Below, piece after piece: positions 9,811 through 18,670 of a DNA stretch of 64,000 nt (position 1 is its first letter; the number at the start of each line of letters is the position of its first letter). This DNA is from Muribaculaceae bacterium Isolate-036 (Harlan) (GTDB taxonomy: Bacteria > Bacteroidota > Bacteroidia > Bacteroidales > Muribaculaceae): contig RIAY01000008.1 of NCBI GenBank assembly GCA_003833075.1, forward strand, positions 79,211 to 143,210, written 5' to 3'. The translations under genes and the position numbers were made by a program. Under the pieces are notes generated by a model, which ran no database searches, was not told where the DNA came from, and saw only the letters and a list, made by a program, of their open reading frames with translations.

Positions 9811-9845
9811 GACAGGGGACGCGACGAGATGTCGCGTCCCCTGTC
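9811..9845. terminator. Strong hairpin between convergent fusA2 and the AEC permease gene
   Basis: A perfect 15-bp GC-rich stem (GACAGGGGACGCGAC, 9811-9825; complement at 9831-9845) with a 5-base loop lies in the 124-bp gap between two convergent genes. It has no strong U-tract on either side, but its position and strength fit a bidirectional terminator. Confidence 0.75.
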
Positions 9846-9894
9846 AGCTTTCAGACCGGACGGAACAGATCCGGTTGTGATTTCGATAAAATTG

Positions 9895-10872
9895 TCAGAA
9901 ATGAGTCAGGCACATATCTGTGATCCATATCCACAATGGACAGAATCCCACAAACAGTATAACCGAGAGTGTCAGCGAAGAGGTACCCGTGGCTACATAC
10001 GTGTCATATTCATCGGCTATGATGATTCCCGAGAATGCCGGTGGCAATGCCGCTGCTACAACGAGCATCTTGAGATTCAGAGGATCCATCTTGAAAACAA
10101 GACCCATTATCAGAATGACAGCCGGCATCAGAACCATCTTGAGTATTGAACCGAGCACTGCCTGCCAATTGATCTGAATCTTGATTGCCGACAAAGTTAT
10201 ACCTGCGGAAAAAACAGCCATCGACGCATTCGCGCCCTTGATAAGGTCGAATGACGGACTCGCCCAGTCCGGCCATGGAATACCAACCAGAACCCAGACC
10301 ACTGCAAGAATCGGTGCCCACGCCACTGGCTGCGCCAACGCATGAAGCACCGGCTTCCATGCACTCTGCTTCTTTGCAGAACCCGGATTCTCCTTTTCAA
10401 GCGATGCATTCATGAGAGACAACCCCACAGGGATTCCGACCGCATTCACAACGATGCCGACAATAGCGACCACAAGAGCCACCGACGGATTCGTTCCGAA
10501 AATCGGCTCAAGCACGGCAAACCCGAGAAAACCGATTGTCGGAGAACCGCTGATCAATGCCGAGACTGCCGCATCTGCACCGGTGTTCTTCTTAAAACAA
10601 TACTTGAATACCCAATAGACAATCATAAAGCACAGCATTATGCCTACAAGCGATATGAGAGTCAGCTTGATATCTCTGGCAAGCATTTCGCGACTTGCCT
10701 GAACAATAGATACGAACAGAGCGGCGGGAAGTGCATACACCAGCACAACTTTGTTGAATTTCTTTGCGTCTTCACCTGTGAAAGCGCCTCGTTTCCCGGA
10801 TATGTAACCAGCCAGCATCACAACTATGATCGGCACGATTGCATACAGGATCACATGCATCATATTAGACAT
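9895..10872 (-). CDS. AEC-family permease, probably oxalate/formate or dicarboxylate exchange
   Basis: This 325-residue integral membrane protein has about ten hydrophobic segments and the AEC (auxin efflux carrier) pattern: an N-terminal VVMLAGYISGKRGAF segment and a C-terminal half with repeated helices including LPPAFSGIIIADEY. It is the last gene of the frc-oxc-AEC set, 17 bp after oxc. AEC members near oxc/frc are commonly predicted oxalate transporters; oxalate uptake coupled to formate exit is inferred from context, not sequence. Confidence 0.85.
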   Translation of the reverse strand: MSNMMHVILYAIVPIIVVMLAGYISGKRGAFTGEDAKKFNKVVLVYALPAALFVSIVQASREMLARDIKLTLISLVGIMLCFMIVYWVFKYCFKKNTGADAAVSALISGSPTIGFLGFAVLEPIFGTNPSVALVVAIVGIVVNAVGIPVGLSLMNASLEKENPGSAKKQSAWKPVLHALAQPVAWAPILAVVWVLVGIPWPDWASPSFDLIKGANASMAVFSAGITLSAIKIQINWQAVLGSILKMVLMPAVILIMGLVFKMDPLNLKMLVVAAALPPAFSGIIIADEYDTYVATGTSSLTLSVILFVGFCPLWIWITDMCLTHF

Positions 10873-10889
10873 ATTCTCGTTTTTTTACG

Positions 10890-12659
10890 TTATACCTTGA
10901 TTGGAATCAGCGGCTCAGGATTCAGATATCCTATATGACCGCTCTCTTTTCCGGCATCGCCGGCAAGCTGCACATCAATTAGAGTCGGCTTGCGGGATGC
11001 GATAGCCGCTTCAAGTGCCTCCTCGAATTCATCCGGCGTCGTCACATAATAACCTTTTCCGCCGAATGCCTCCATCATCATGTCGTAGCGTGCATTCAGG
11101 TCAAGAGTGGTCGGTGCCGGATCTCCGTTTTTGCTCAGATTCTCCCCTTCATGGTTGTATATGCCCCCGTTGTTGAAGACACACACCGTAATCGGAAGGT
11201 TGAAGTTGGTCATAGTGCTTACCTCCATTCCCGAGAAACCGAATGCCGAGTCACCCTGGATTGTCACAACAGGACCTCCGGTGGCAAGTGCCGCACCGAT
11301 AGCCGAGCCTGCGCCCATACCCATGATTGCCCATGTCGCGCAATCGATTCGGCGGCGCGGCTGAGACATGTCGATTGCATCGCGGCAATCATCAAGCGTG
11401 TTCGCGCCTTCGTTGATAAGCGTAACCTCCGGATGTCTCTCTATGACGGATTTGGCAGCTCTCAGTGCGTCCCAGTGATCCATAGGTTCGGGAGAGGGAG
11501 AGAGCTTCTGGGCTATCCACTTGTTGGCATCGGCTGTATGAGCCTGAAGATCCTTTACCCACTGCGGATCCATTGAAAGCTTATAATCGGGCAATGCTTC
11601 GAGAATCATATCCAGAGAAGCGCCGAGATCTCCGATTACCGGTGCAGCCACAGGCACATTGCAATCGATTTCAGTAGGTTCAATGTCAAGTTGCACATAT
11701 TTATTGTCAGGATTCCATTTGCCATGTCCTCTCGAAAGCAACCAGTTGAGACGAGCGCCAACAAGAACCACCACGTCTGCCTGCTCCATGATCATACTGC
11801 GGCACGAAATTGCCGACAACGGATGATTATCTGGCAATAGACCCTTTGCCATAGACATCGGATAGAATGGGATTCCTGTCTTTTCCACCAATTCCTTTAT
11901 CTTGGCATCATTCTGAGAATATGCAGCGCCCTTACCGAAAAGAAATACCGGTTTTTTTGCCGAAGCGATAAGCTCCATAGCCCTCTTAACGGATTGGGGC
12001 GAAGGATAAGTCGCCGACACCGGATCAACAGGTACGAACTGCAGTTTCGCCGCTTCATCCTTTGAGATGACACCGCCAAGTGCCGGAACTGTCATATCCA
12101 GATATACTCCGCCGGGACGCCCCGAAAGCGCTGCGCGCATAGCGCGTGCAACGCCTATCGATATATCCTGAGGACGATTGACGCGATATGCCGCCTTTAC
12201 AAGGGGCTTGGCTATGGCAAGCTGGTCAAGACCTTCGTATGTGCCCTGTTCCAGATCCACGGCGACTCTGTCTGACGAGCCGGATATCTGAATCATCGGA
12301 TAGCAGTTTACCGTGGCATTGGCAGTAGCCGTAAGACCGTTGAGAAAGCCAAGTGAGGACACAGTGAGCAACACGCCCGGTTTTTTAGTAAGATAGCCGT
12401 AAGTGGCGGCTGCCATACCAGCCTGCTGCTCGAACCGGAAGCTTATGAAACGAATGCCGACCATCTGGCAGATATATGCCACTTCCGTGACCGGGATGCC
12501 CACAAGTCCGAAGATCACCTCCACTCCGTTGGCTTTCAGAGCATTCGCAAGCACATACATGCCGGTCATGTCTGTTTCCGGATTGGGAGCCATCGGAGGC
12601 TTGCAACCGCACGCTGTGGTGCCGGAAGCGGGAGTATTTATATTTTTGGTGTTTTCCAT
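10890..12659 (-). CDS. oxc: Oxalyl-CoA decarboxylase
   Basis: This thiamine-diphosphate enzyme converts oxalyl-CoA to formyl-CoA and CO2. The 589-residue protein has the three-domain TPP-enzyme layout: a PYR domain with the catalytic Glu in RFEQQAGMAAATYGY, a central nucleotide-binding-like domain, and a PP domain with GDSAFGFSGMEV...NNGGIY for metal and diphosphate. The ATG at 12659 (MENTKNIN) is chosen over an upstream in-frame ATG at 12707 that overlaps frc. A Cys-rich N-terminal stretch precedes the conserved core. It lies 28 bp after frc. Confidence 0.95.
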   Translation of the reverse strand: MENTKNINTPASGTTACGCKPPMAPNPETDMTGMYVLANALKANGVEVIFGLVGIPVTEVAYICQMVGIRFISFRFEQQAGMAAATYGYLTKKPGVLLTVSSLGFLNGLTATANATVNCYPMIQISGSSDRVAVDLEQGTYEGLDQLAIAKPLVKAAYRVNRPQDISIGVARAMRAALSGRPGGVYLDMTVPALGGVISKDEAAKLQFVPVDPVSATYPSPQSVKRAMELIASAKKPVFLFGKGAAYSQNDAKIKELVEKTGIPFYPMSMAKGLLPDNHPLSAISCRSMIMEQADVVVLVGARLNWLLSRGHGKWNPDNKYVQLDIEPTEIDCNVPVAAPVIGDLGASLDMILEALPDYKLSMDPQWVKDLQAHTADANKWIAQKLSPSPEPMDHWDALRAAKSVIERHPEVTLINEGANTLDDCRDAIDMSQPRRRIDCATWAIMGMGAGSAIGAALATGGPVVTIQGDSAFGFSGMEVSTMTNFNLPITVCVFNNGGIYNHEGENLSKNGDPAPTTLDLNARYDMMMEAFGGKGYYVTTPDEFEEALEAAIASRKPTLIDVQLAGDAGKESGHIGYLNPEPLIPIKV

Positions 12660-12687
12660 AACAATAATAATAAATTTATTTATATTA

Positions 12688-13989
12688 TCACATCTTGCCG
12701 CCGGCAAGCGGTTCGGTTGTGCCGTTCTTTGCGAATTCCGCCTGCTGCTCGGCTGTATACCCGAGTGAACTGAGAACTTCCGCGTTGTTTCCGCCCAATG
12801 TAGGACACGGACCGTAAACAGGCTGGTAGTTTGAAATGGTGAATGGAACTCCGACTGTCACGAATGTGCCGATCTTGCCGCCTTGGTCTATCTTGACGAG
12901 CGTGTTTCCATCATAGTTGTTCGGATCATCCATGATCTCCTTGGTGTTAAGAACCGGTGCAACTGGAATGCCGAACTTAGACAACTCCTCTGTCACTTCG
13001 TATTTTGTCTTATTGACTGTGTAAGATTCTATACGGGCATATATCTCCTGTTTATGCTTGTCGCGGGCATCTGCCGTATTGAAGTCGGGATTGGTAAGCC
13101 AGTCTTCAAATCCGAGACCCTTGCATGCCTGCTCGAAATCTTTCTTGCCTCGCTGAAGAATAACATACACATAAGCATTCGGATCAGTCTCCCATCCTTT
13201 GCACTTGTATGTCCATCCAAGAACACCGGAGCCCTCCTGATTGCCGGAACGCGGAACATATTCTCCGAACTTCTGACTCGGATACTGCGGGAACTGTGTG
13301 AGGTATCCGACACGATCGAGCGTAAGCTGGTCACGAGTCTTGATACGACATAGGTTAAGACATGCGTTATGCATCGACTGATATACATAACTTCCTTCGC
13401 CTGTGCGCGAGCGTTGCTGAAGTGCGGCAAGCAGACCGATAGCCATATGCATTCCGGTGTTGGAATCGCCCAACGCTGCGCCGGACTGAGTCGGAACATT
13501 ATTGTCGCCTTCCCACCATCCTGTCGTGGATGCCGCGCCGGCTGTGACCTGCGCTACCGGTTCGTAAGCTTTCAGGTCTTTATAGCTTGATGTCTCGGGA
13601 AAACCTTTGATGGTGCCGTAAATACAACGTGGGTTCAGTTTATGCACAACCTCCCAGCTAAAGCCGAGTTTATCCATAGCGCCAGGATGCAGATTCTCTA
13701 CGAATATGTCACATTCTTTGATAAGTTTGGTGAGAATTTCCTTACCATCGGGTGTCGCGGCATCAAGAGTAAGCGATTTCTTGTTAGAATTCAACTGGAG
13801 AAAATAGTAGCTCGGACAATCCGGATCAAACTGAAGTTCTTTACGGGTTGCGTCTCCTGAACCGGGACGCTCGATTTTTATCACCTCCGCTCCGAGCCAT
13901 GCAAGAAGCTGTGTGCATGACGGACCGGACTGAACTGCGGTAAAATCTACAATTTTGATACCCTCGAGGGGTGCGGTGTTTTGTGCCAT
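12688..13989 (-). CDS. frc: Formyl-CoA:oxalate CoA-transferase
   Basis: This family III CoA-transferase moves CoA from formyl-CoA to oxalate, producing the substrate for Oxc. The 433-residue length matches the family. The catalytic Asp is visible at residue 175 in SGAALGDSNTGMH, and the N-terminus LEGIKIVDFTAVQSGPSCTQLLAWLGAEVIKIERP is typical. It is the first gene of a three-gene operon with oxc and a permease. Together they form a complete oxalate-to-formate pathway that can generate proton motive force by exchange and decarboxylation. Confidence 0.95.
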   Translation of the reverse strand: MAQNTAPLEGIKIVDFTAVQSGPSCTQLLAWLGAEVIKIERPGSGDATRKELQFDPDCPSYYFLQLNSNKKSLTLDAATPDGKEILTKLIKECDIFVENLHPGAMDKLGFSWEVVHKLNPRCIYGTIKGFPETSSYKDLKAYEPVAQVTAGAASTTGWWEGDNNVPTQSGAALGDSNTGMHMAIGLLAALQQRSRTGEGSYVYQSMHNACLNLCRIKTRDQLTLDRVGYLTQFPQYPSQKFGEYVPRSGNQEGSGVLGWTYKCKGWETDPNAYVYVILQRGKKDFEQACKGLGFEDWLTNPDFNTADARDKHKQEIYARIESYTVNKTKYEVTEELSKFGIPVAPVLNTKEIMDDPNNYDGNTLVKIDQGGKIGTFVTVGVPFTISNYQPVYGPCPTLGGNNAEVLSSLGYTAEQQAEFAKNGTTEPLAGGKM

Positions 13990-14507
13990 AGTATTATTCT
14001 ATAATTAAAATGTATAAATATTTTTTAAATCTTGGCAGAATTTTTTATTATGCCGTTCTGCTTTCAATATTCTTCCATAAAAACATTTTAACATATACTT
14101 AAGTTCGCAAAAATCATACTGTAGCCGGGGCTGATTTTGGAAACTGCAGATTTCAAGGAGCGGAAATCATCGCAGACAGCATTGAAAAACCTGATATCTC
14201 AATATTTCAATCAACCGGTAGGATCCGCTGAGGTTGAGAAAAAATTAATAGCTTGTTTAAAAATAAAAGTGAATTTGGGGACGTGTAAATAAATCATGAC
14301 GAGTTCCCTGACAACCTGCTAAAAATATAATTTCGATAAAATATATCTAAGAAAGTTAAACTATATTTAACGACGGATGTTATAATGATAAAATCAACAG
14401 AAAATACAGGTTGAGAAAAAAGACATTAGAATTCTCCCCTGTTTATTTAGCTGGCGGTTTTATACTATGAAAACAATAAAAAAGGTTATAATTAAACATT
14501 TAGCGTT
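13990..14507. other. 518-bp intergenic region with degenerate repeats
   Basis: No gene is seen. The stretch 14216-14306 resembles the right part of the MITE-like element at 16776-16896: both contain a GAGGTTGA-A-rich block and a GTAAATAA.TCA.GAC.AGTTC end. Bases 14254-14280 match 40110-40136 at 25 of 27 positions. The region lies between divergent frc and the LRR gene and so should also carry both promoters, which were not clearly recognised. Confidence 0.5.
14254..14280 (+). repeat. Partial copy of the GAAACTGTTT-type dispersed repeat
   Basis: Positions 14254-14280 (TGTTTAAAAATAAAAGTG then AATTTGGGG) match 40110-40136 with only two mismatches in 27. The leading GAAAC of the core is not kept here. 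Confidence 0.6.
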
Positions 14508-15578
14508 ATGAAAAGAACAGTTTTATTCATGGCAGCTCTTATGACACTTTCATGTGCATGGGCTCAGAAAATCAGTAAGAATGAGGCTAAGTCGCTTCAG
14601 ACTTTCCTTTCTCAGAATGCAGCCAAGGGAGGTAACAACGCTGAGGCTCTCCGAATGGTAGGCAGCAACGTTGCGGCATGCCCCGGCATCAAAGTTGAGA
14701 ACGGACACGTCACTGAAATCGATTTCAAGGGCAAGGATCTCGCTGGAACTCTTGATTTGTCTGGTTTCCCGGCTTTGCAGAAGATTGATGTCTCCAGCAA
14801 CAAGATCACCAGTCTGACATTAAATAACAACCCTGCCCTCGTAGAGGTCAATGCCGGTAAAAACAGGATACACACCATGACCATAACCGGATGCCCTCAG
14901 GTGCAGACAATCAGGGTCAACAAAAACAGACTGGCTGAATTCGATCTCGGCACAGTTCCATTGCTTAAGAGATTCAATGTTTCGGGCAACATGCTTGAGG
15001 CTCTTGATGTCTCAAACGCCACAAACCTTGAATACCTGAATGTGATGAGCAACAACCTCCAGTCTCTGAACGTCAGCGGATGTCAGAGTCTGAAATCGCT
15101 CTATGCGGCATTCAATGACTTGACAGACATCACTTTCGCCGGTTTGGTCAAACTTGAGAACCTCAATGTGAACTCCAACAAGATCGCAAAGCTCTATATT
15201 CAGGATCTTCCCGCAATCGAGACTCTGCTCTGCTCCGACAACCATATGGCAGGGCTTACAGTGAAAGGTTGCAAGACAATAAACGAAATCTGGGCTCCCT
15301 ACAACGACCTCACTTCATTCACTGTCGAAGATGCCCAGAACCTCGCGTTCGTGAATGTGGAATGGAACGACCTCACTTATCTCTCGCTCGCTAACATGAA
15401 CTTCCTGCAGAGAGTAAACGCGGCAAACAATCAGCTTATCACTCTTGACGTTTCATTCGACCCGATGCTCCGCTTCGTTAACGTAACAAACAACAATATG
15501 CTGACTGACCTCCGCACCGATGCTGACTCTCAGTTGCGCCACGTAATCGGCTATGCAGACTATGAATACGGCTTCTGA
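14508..15578 (+). CDS. Secreted leucine-rich-repeat protein
   Basis: This 356-residue protein has a signal peptide (MKRTVLFMAALMTLSCAWA, cleaved before QKIS) and then a run of roughly 21-24-residue repeats of the form L..L.VS.N.L..L.....P.L, from about residue 70 to the end. The pattern is that of the internalin/BspA-like LRRs common in Bacteroidetes. No lipobox or obvious C-terminal sorting domain is visible. It is probably exported and binds protein or glycan; the partner is unknown. It is transcribed alone and followed by a strong hairpin. Confidence 0.85.
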   Translation: MKRTVLFMAALMTLSCAWAQKISKNEAKSLQTFLSQNAAKGGNNAEALRMVGSNVAACPGIKVENGHVTEIDFKGKDLAGTLDLSGFPALQKIDVSSNKITSLTLNNNPALVEVNAGKNRIHTMTITGCPQVQTIRVNKNRLAEFDLGTVPLLKRFNVSGNMLEALDVSNATNLEYLNVMSNNLQSLNVSGCQSLKSLYAAFNDLTDITFAGLVKLENLNVNSNKIAKLYIQDLPAIETLLCSDNHMAGLTVKGCKTINEIWAPYNDLTSFTVEDAQNLAFVNVEWNDLTYLSLANMNFLQRVNAANNQLITLDVSFDPMLRFVNVTNNNMLTDLRTDADSQLRHVIGYADYEYGF

Positions 15579-15620
15579 CAATTTGCGTCAAAACAATTCT
15601 TACATATCAATCTAAATAAA

Positions 15621-15649
15621 AGGGGTGCAGCTAAGTTAGCTGCACCCCT
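15621..15649. terminator. Bidirectional terminator between the LRR gene and galM
   Basis: A 13-bp stem (AGGGGTGCAGCTA at 15621-15633, complement at 15637-15649) with a 3-base loop lies between the convergent LRR gene and galM. On the minus strand it is followed by TTTATTTAG; on the plus strand by CCTCTTTG. The U-rich side favours termination of the long minus-strand array after galM. Confidence 0.8.
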
Positions 15650-15681
15650 CCTCTTTGCATACATCGTTCAAACTTGACAAG

Positions 15682-16737
15682 TCAACTATATTTCAATAAT
15701 GAAAAATGCCATACGATATGGTTCTCATATATTTCTCCGGCAGGAAGGAATGTGGCAGGGAAATTCGGCTTGTTAGGAGAATCGGGAAAATGCTGCATCT
15801 CTATTGCAATCCCTTCCTGAGGCCCGTAAGAACGTCCAGAGCAATTCAGAGGCGTATCGGTTACACGATTGGCGGTATATACCTGTGCTCCCGGCTGATC
15901 ACTCCCCATTATCAGGATTCTGCCGCTGCATTCGTCTCGGAGTTCAACAAGATTTTCTTGAAATTTTCCCGGCTGCCAGTCATCGAAGACCCAGCATTGA
16001 CCGTATCCTCCGCCAATATTCAACGGAGGGAAATCCGAATTTATGTCACGCCCGATTTTTTTTGGCACACGAAAATCCATTGGAGTTCCATCCACGTCAT
16101 CAATCTCTCCGGTAGGGATATGTGTTGCGTCTATAGGAAGCCATTTGCCAGCCTTAATCTTCAAGATATGGTCAAGAACCGTTCCGGAATCAGCACCACG
16201 CAGATTCCAATAGGCATGGTTCGTGAGATTCACTACTGTATCTGCATCGCATACAGCCCGGAAATCAAGTGACAGCTCGTTTTTTTCATTCCACCTGAAA
16301 GTGGCACTGACATCCAATGCTCCCGGAAAAGACTCCTCCATGTCTTCGGAATGATAAGTCATCCTGACTCCATCTGCAAGAAGCATGGCATCCCATATCC
16401 GGTTCTGAAAACCGGTAGGTCCTCCATGAATCGAATTGGGAGCGGCATTGATTTCCAGATTGTAGGTTTTGCCTCCGATGGTAAGATGACCTCCAGCTAT
16501 GCGATTGGCATAACGCCCCGGCGATTTGCCCATGCAGGCATCATCTGCATAGTAATCGACGGGATTGGCATAACGAAGAGCCACGTTACCTATTTTTCCG
16601 TTCCGGTCAGGAACATTAACCGATAGTATGCCAGCCCCTAATGTTGAAAGTTCAACAAACGCACCCGATGCGTTTTCAATCCTGAATACTGTAATATCCC
16701 CCAATGAAGAGGGATAAGTCGATGAATCTGTTTTCAT
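15682..16737 (-). CDS. galM: Aldose 1-epimerase (galactose mutarotase family)
   Basis: It interconverts alpha and beta anomers of aldoses. The 351-residue protein shows the family motifs: GRYANRIAGG near residue 73, the substrate-binding NSIHGG, the catalytic His in NLTNHAYWNL and the catalytic Glu in GIAIEMQHFPDSPN. No signal peptide is visible, so it is cytoplasmic. It lies in the same direction as the sulfatase/SGNH/kinase genes but is separated from them by a 163-bp gap holding a MITE-like element. It probably serves the same sugar pathway. Confidence 0.92.
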   Translation of the reverse strand: MKTDSSTYPSSLGDITVFRIENASGAFVELSTLGAGILSVNVPDRNGKIGNVALRYANPVDYYADDACMGKSPGRYANRIAGGHLTIGGKTYNLEINAAPNSIHGGPTGFQNRIWDAMLLADGVRMTYHSEDMEESFPGALDVSATFRWNEKNELSLDFRAVCDADTVVNLTNHAYWNLRGADSGTVLDHILKIKAGKWLPIDATHIPTGEIDDVDGTPMDFRVPKKIGRDINSDFPPLNIGGGYGQCWVFDDWQPGKFQENLVELRDECSGRILIMGSDQPGAQVYTANRVTDTPLNCSGRSYGPQEGIAIEMQHFPDSPNKPNFPATFLPAGEIYENHIVWHFSLLKYS

Positions 16738-16755
16738 TGCACTGTAAACTCCTTA

Positions 16756-16765
16756 GAAACTGTTT
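16756..16765 (+). repeat. Copy of the dispersed GAAACTGTTT repeat core
   Basis: GAAACTGTTT lies 19 bases before the galM start (galM is on the opposite strand). It is one of at least six copies of this core found between genes in the window. Confidence 0.6.
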
Positions 16766-16775
16766 GTTAAACAAT

Positions 16776-16896
16776 GAACTCGTCTTGACTTTTTTTTCTT
16801 GACATCAGCGAAAACACCCGGAAAGATTCGCAGAGGTTGAAAAAAGAATCAGCTATATCACTATTTTAACTTTCGTAAATAAGTCAAGACAAGTTC
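16776..16896. mobile_element. MITE-like element with 16-bp terminal inverted repeats
   Basis: The ends GAACTCGTCTTGACTT (16776-16791) and AAGTCAAGACAAGTTC (16881-16896) are inverted repeats of each other with one mismatch. They enclose 89 bp with no ORF. A diverged relative of its right half lies at 14216-14306. No target-site duplication was identified. It could instead be a regulatory palindrome, but the size and the second copy favour a non-autonomous element. Confidence 0.55.
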
Positions 16897-16900
16897 AATC

Positions 16901-18670
16901 TTATAGAAAGTCAAGACACAATTCAAGTTCTTCCTGATTTGTGAGCACATATGACACCCCTGACATGACCATGGTTTTGGCATCAGTTCCGCCCCAGGTC
17001 ACTCCTGCCGGAATGATACCCGCCTCTTTCGCGGCAAGTATTCCGGTCTCGGTTCCGGAGAGGAGCGTGATTTCCCTCCCTGTAAGCGCGTTTTGATCTT
17101 TTATATTGTTCAGAGCAGCCACATATTCCGTCAGATCACCGGCTGCCCGCAGTTCAATCACCTTGACCCCCTGCTTCCGCAATTTCTCGATTTGCGCTCT
17201 GACCCAGTCTATATCCTTTCCGTGACTATCCTTAAGACAACCCTCCGTTTCAATCAGAGCAATCCTCATAGCCTTCCTTACATATGGCAGAGTATCGAAA
17301 CACAAATTGCCCGGATCTACACGTGGATCGGAAGTCCTTTTCATCCAGGAAGTCAGCCGCCGCGACATTTTTTTCTTTGTTTTTGCATATGAGACACTGT
17401 CCGCGACATTGTTCAGACATCCCGGGTCTTTTCGCAAATCATATAATTCTTCAGCAGGGCGCAAGCCGAAAGCCCGGTCGAAAATCTCCTTGGGATATTT
17501 ATCACGCTGGAATACCATAAATGCCTTTGCCGGACCATGACCTGTATCACCATATACTGGATCAGTACCCGCTGGCAACCTGTCTGGATAAAGATTCCTT
17601 ATATAGAGAAAATCCTTGTCTTGCACGGAACGCATCGGATACCCATATCCTCCGGGACGAGTGTTGGTATGGCGTTCACGATCGGAATATATTTCCTTGC
17701 GGCATGCCGTGTAGTCACCCTTAAACACCGGAATTAAGCTCCGTGAGTCCATCTTTTCTTTCGGCTTCACTCCAGCCGCTTCATAGAAAGTTGCTGTCAG
17801 ATCCATAAGACTGACAAAACCGTCACACACACTGCCAGGCTTGATTACTCCGGGCCATCTCACTGCGAACGGCACATGACAACCGAGATCATAAAGGTTT
17901 GATTTGGCACGTGGAAAAGAATCGCCATTGTCTCCCGTAATGATGAGTAGCGTATTGTCCAGACGCCCCGTCTTGCGCAACGCCTCCATCACCTCCTCGC
18001 ACTCATCCTGGAAAAGCTGTATATTGTAATAATAGTCTGCGACATCCGTACGGACATCCGGAGCATCCGGAAGATAAGGAATCAGCGTGACTGAATCAGG
18101 ATTAAAGCCGTGCGCTTCACCTGAGCCTTGCTTGTAGGGACGATGAGGTCTCCTGCTGCCCATCCAAACACATATCGGTTTGTCGGCAGGCGCATCCTGC
18201 TCTATATATTTCACAAGATCCTTGACCTCCCTGCCCGCAGGGTTATGTTCCCATCCGGTCTGATTCCAGACTCCGGGACCCCACCCTTTTCCCCAATAGA
18301 CGGCATCATATCCTGCCTCTTCCAGAACATCGGGATAAACGGTCAGGTCCGCCGGGAAATAGCAGTTGAGATTACACCCGTCCTTGAGTCTGTGAGGATG
18401 CTGACCGGTGAGAATGCTCGCTCGCGACGGCGAGGAATGAGGAGCCGCGGAATACGCACGGGTGAAAAGCATTCCCTCGGCAGCTATGCGATCCAAGGCT
18501 CGGGAATCGACTCCCGTTGCACCGTAAGACCGGGCGTGGGGAAATCCCCAGTCATCGGCAAGCATCAACACTATGTTCGGACGATTGTCCGCATTGTCTT
18601 TCGCAAAGGCGGAAACTGCCACACCTCCGGCAATAAGAGCCATAGGAGTCCTTATGTATTTTAAATTCAT
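16901..18670 (-). CDS. Ser-type sulfatase fused to a degenerate HAD-like domain
   Basis: The 589-residue protein has a signal peptide (cleaved near AFA-KD), then a family S1 sulfatase domain. Metal ligands are the DD of VLMLADDWG (39-40). The active-site motif S-S-P-S-R-A-S-I-L-T-G starts at Ser79, the residue converted to formylglycine by an anSME enzyme. Residues 468-589 form an extra domain resembling a small HAD phosphatase: LIETEGCLKDS stands where DxDGTLxDS is expected, and SGTETGILAAKEAGI where GDxxxDxxAAxxAG is expected, so all catalytic Asp residues are lost. The gene overlaps the SGNH esterase by 4 bp (ATGA). Confidence 0.88.
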   Translation of the reverse strand: MNLKYIRTPMALIAGGVAVSAFAKDNADNRPNIVLMLADDWGFPHARSYGATGVDSRALDRIAAEGMLFTRAYSAAPHSSPSRASILTGQHPHRLKDGCNLNCYFPADLTVYPDVLEEAGYDAVYWGKGWGPGVWNQTGWEHNPAGREVKDLVKYIEQDAPADKPICVWMGSRRPHRPYKQGSGEAHGFNPDSVTLIPYLPDAPDVRTDVADYYYNIQLFQDECEEVMEALRKTGRLDNTLLIITGDNGDSFPRAKSNLYDLGCHVPFAVRWPGVIKPGSVCDGFVSLMDLTATFYEAAGVKPKEKMDSRSLIPVFKGDYTACRKEIYSDRERHTNTRPGGYGYPMRSVQDKDFLYIRNLYPDRLPAGTDPVYGDTGHGPAKAFMVFQRDKYPKEIFDRAFGLRPAEELYDLRKDPGCLNNVADSVSYAKTKKKMSRRLTSWMKRTSDPRVDPGNLCFDTLPYVRKAMRIALIETEGCLKDSHGKDIDWVRAQIEKLRKQGVKVIELRAAGDLTEYVAALNNIKDQNALTGREITLLSGTETGILAAKEAGIIPAGVTWGGTDAKTMVMSGVSYVLTNQEELELCLDFL

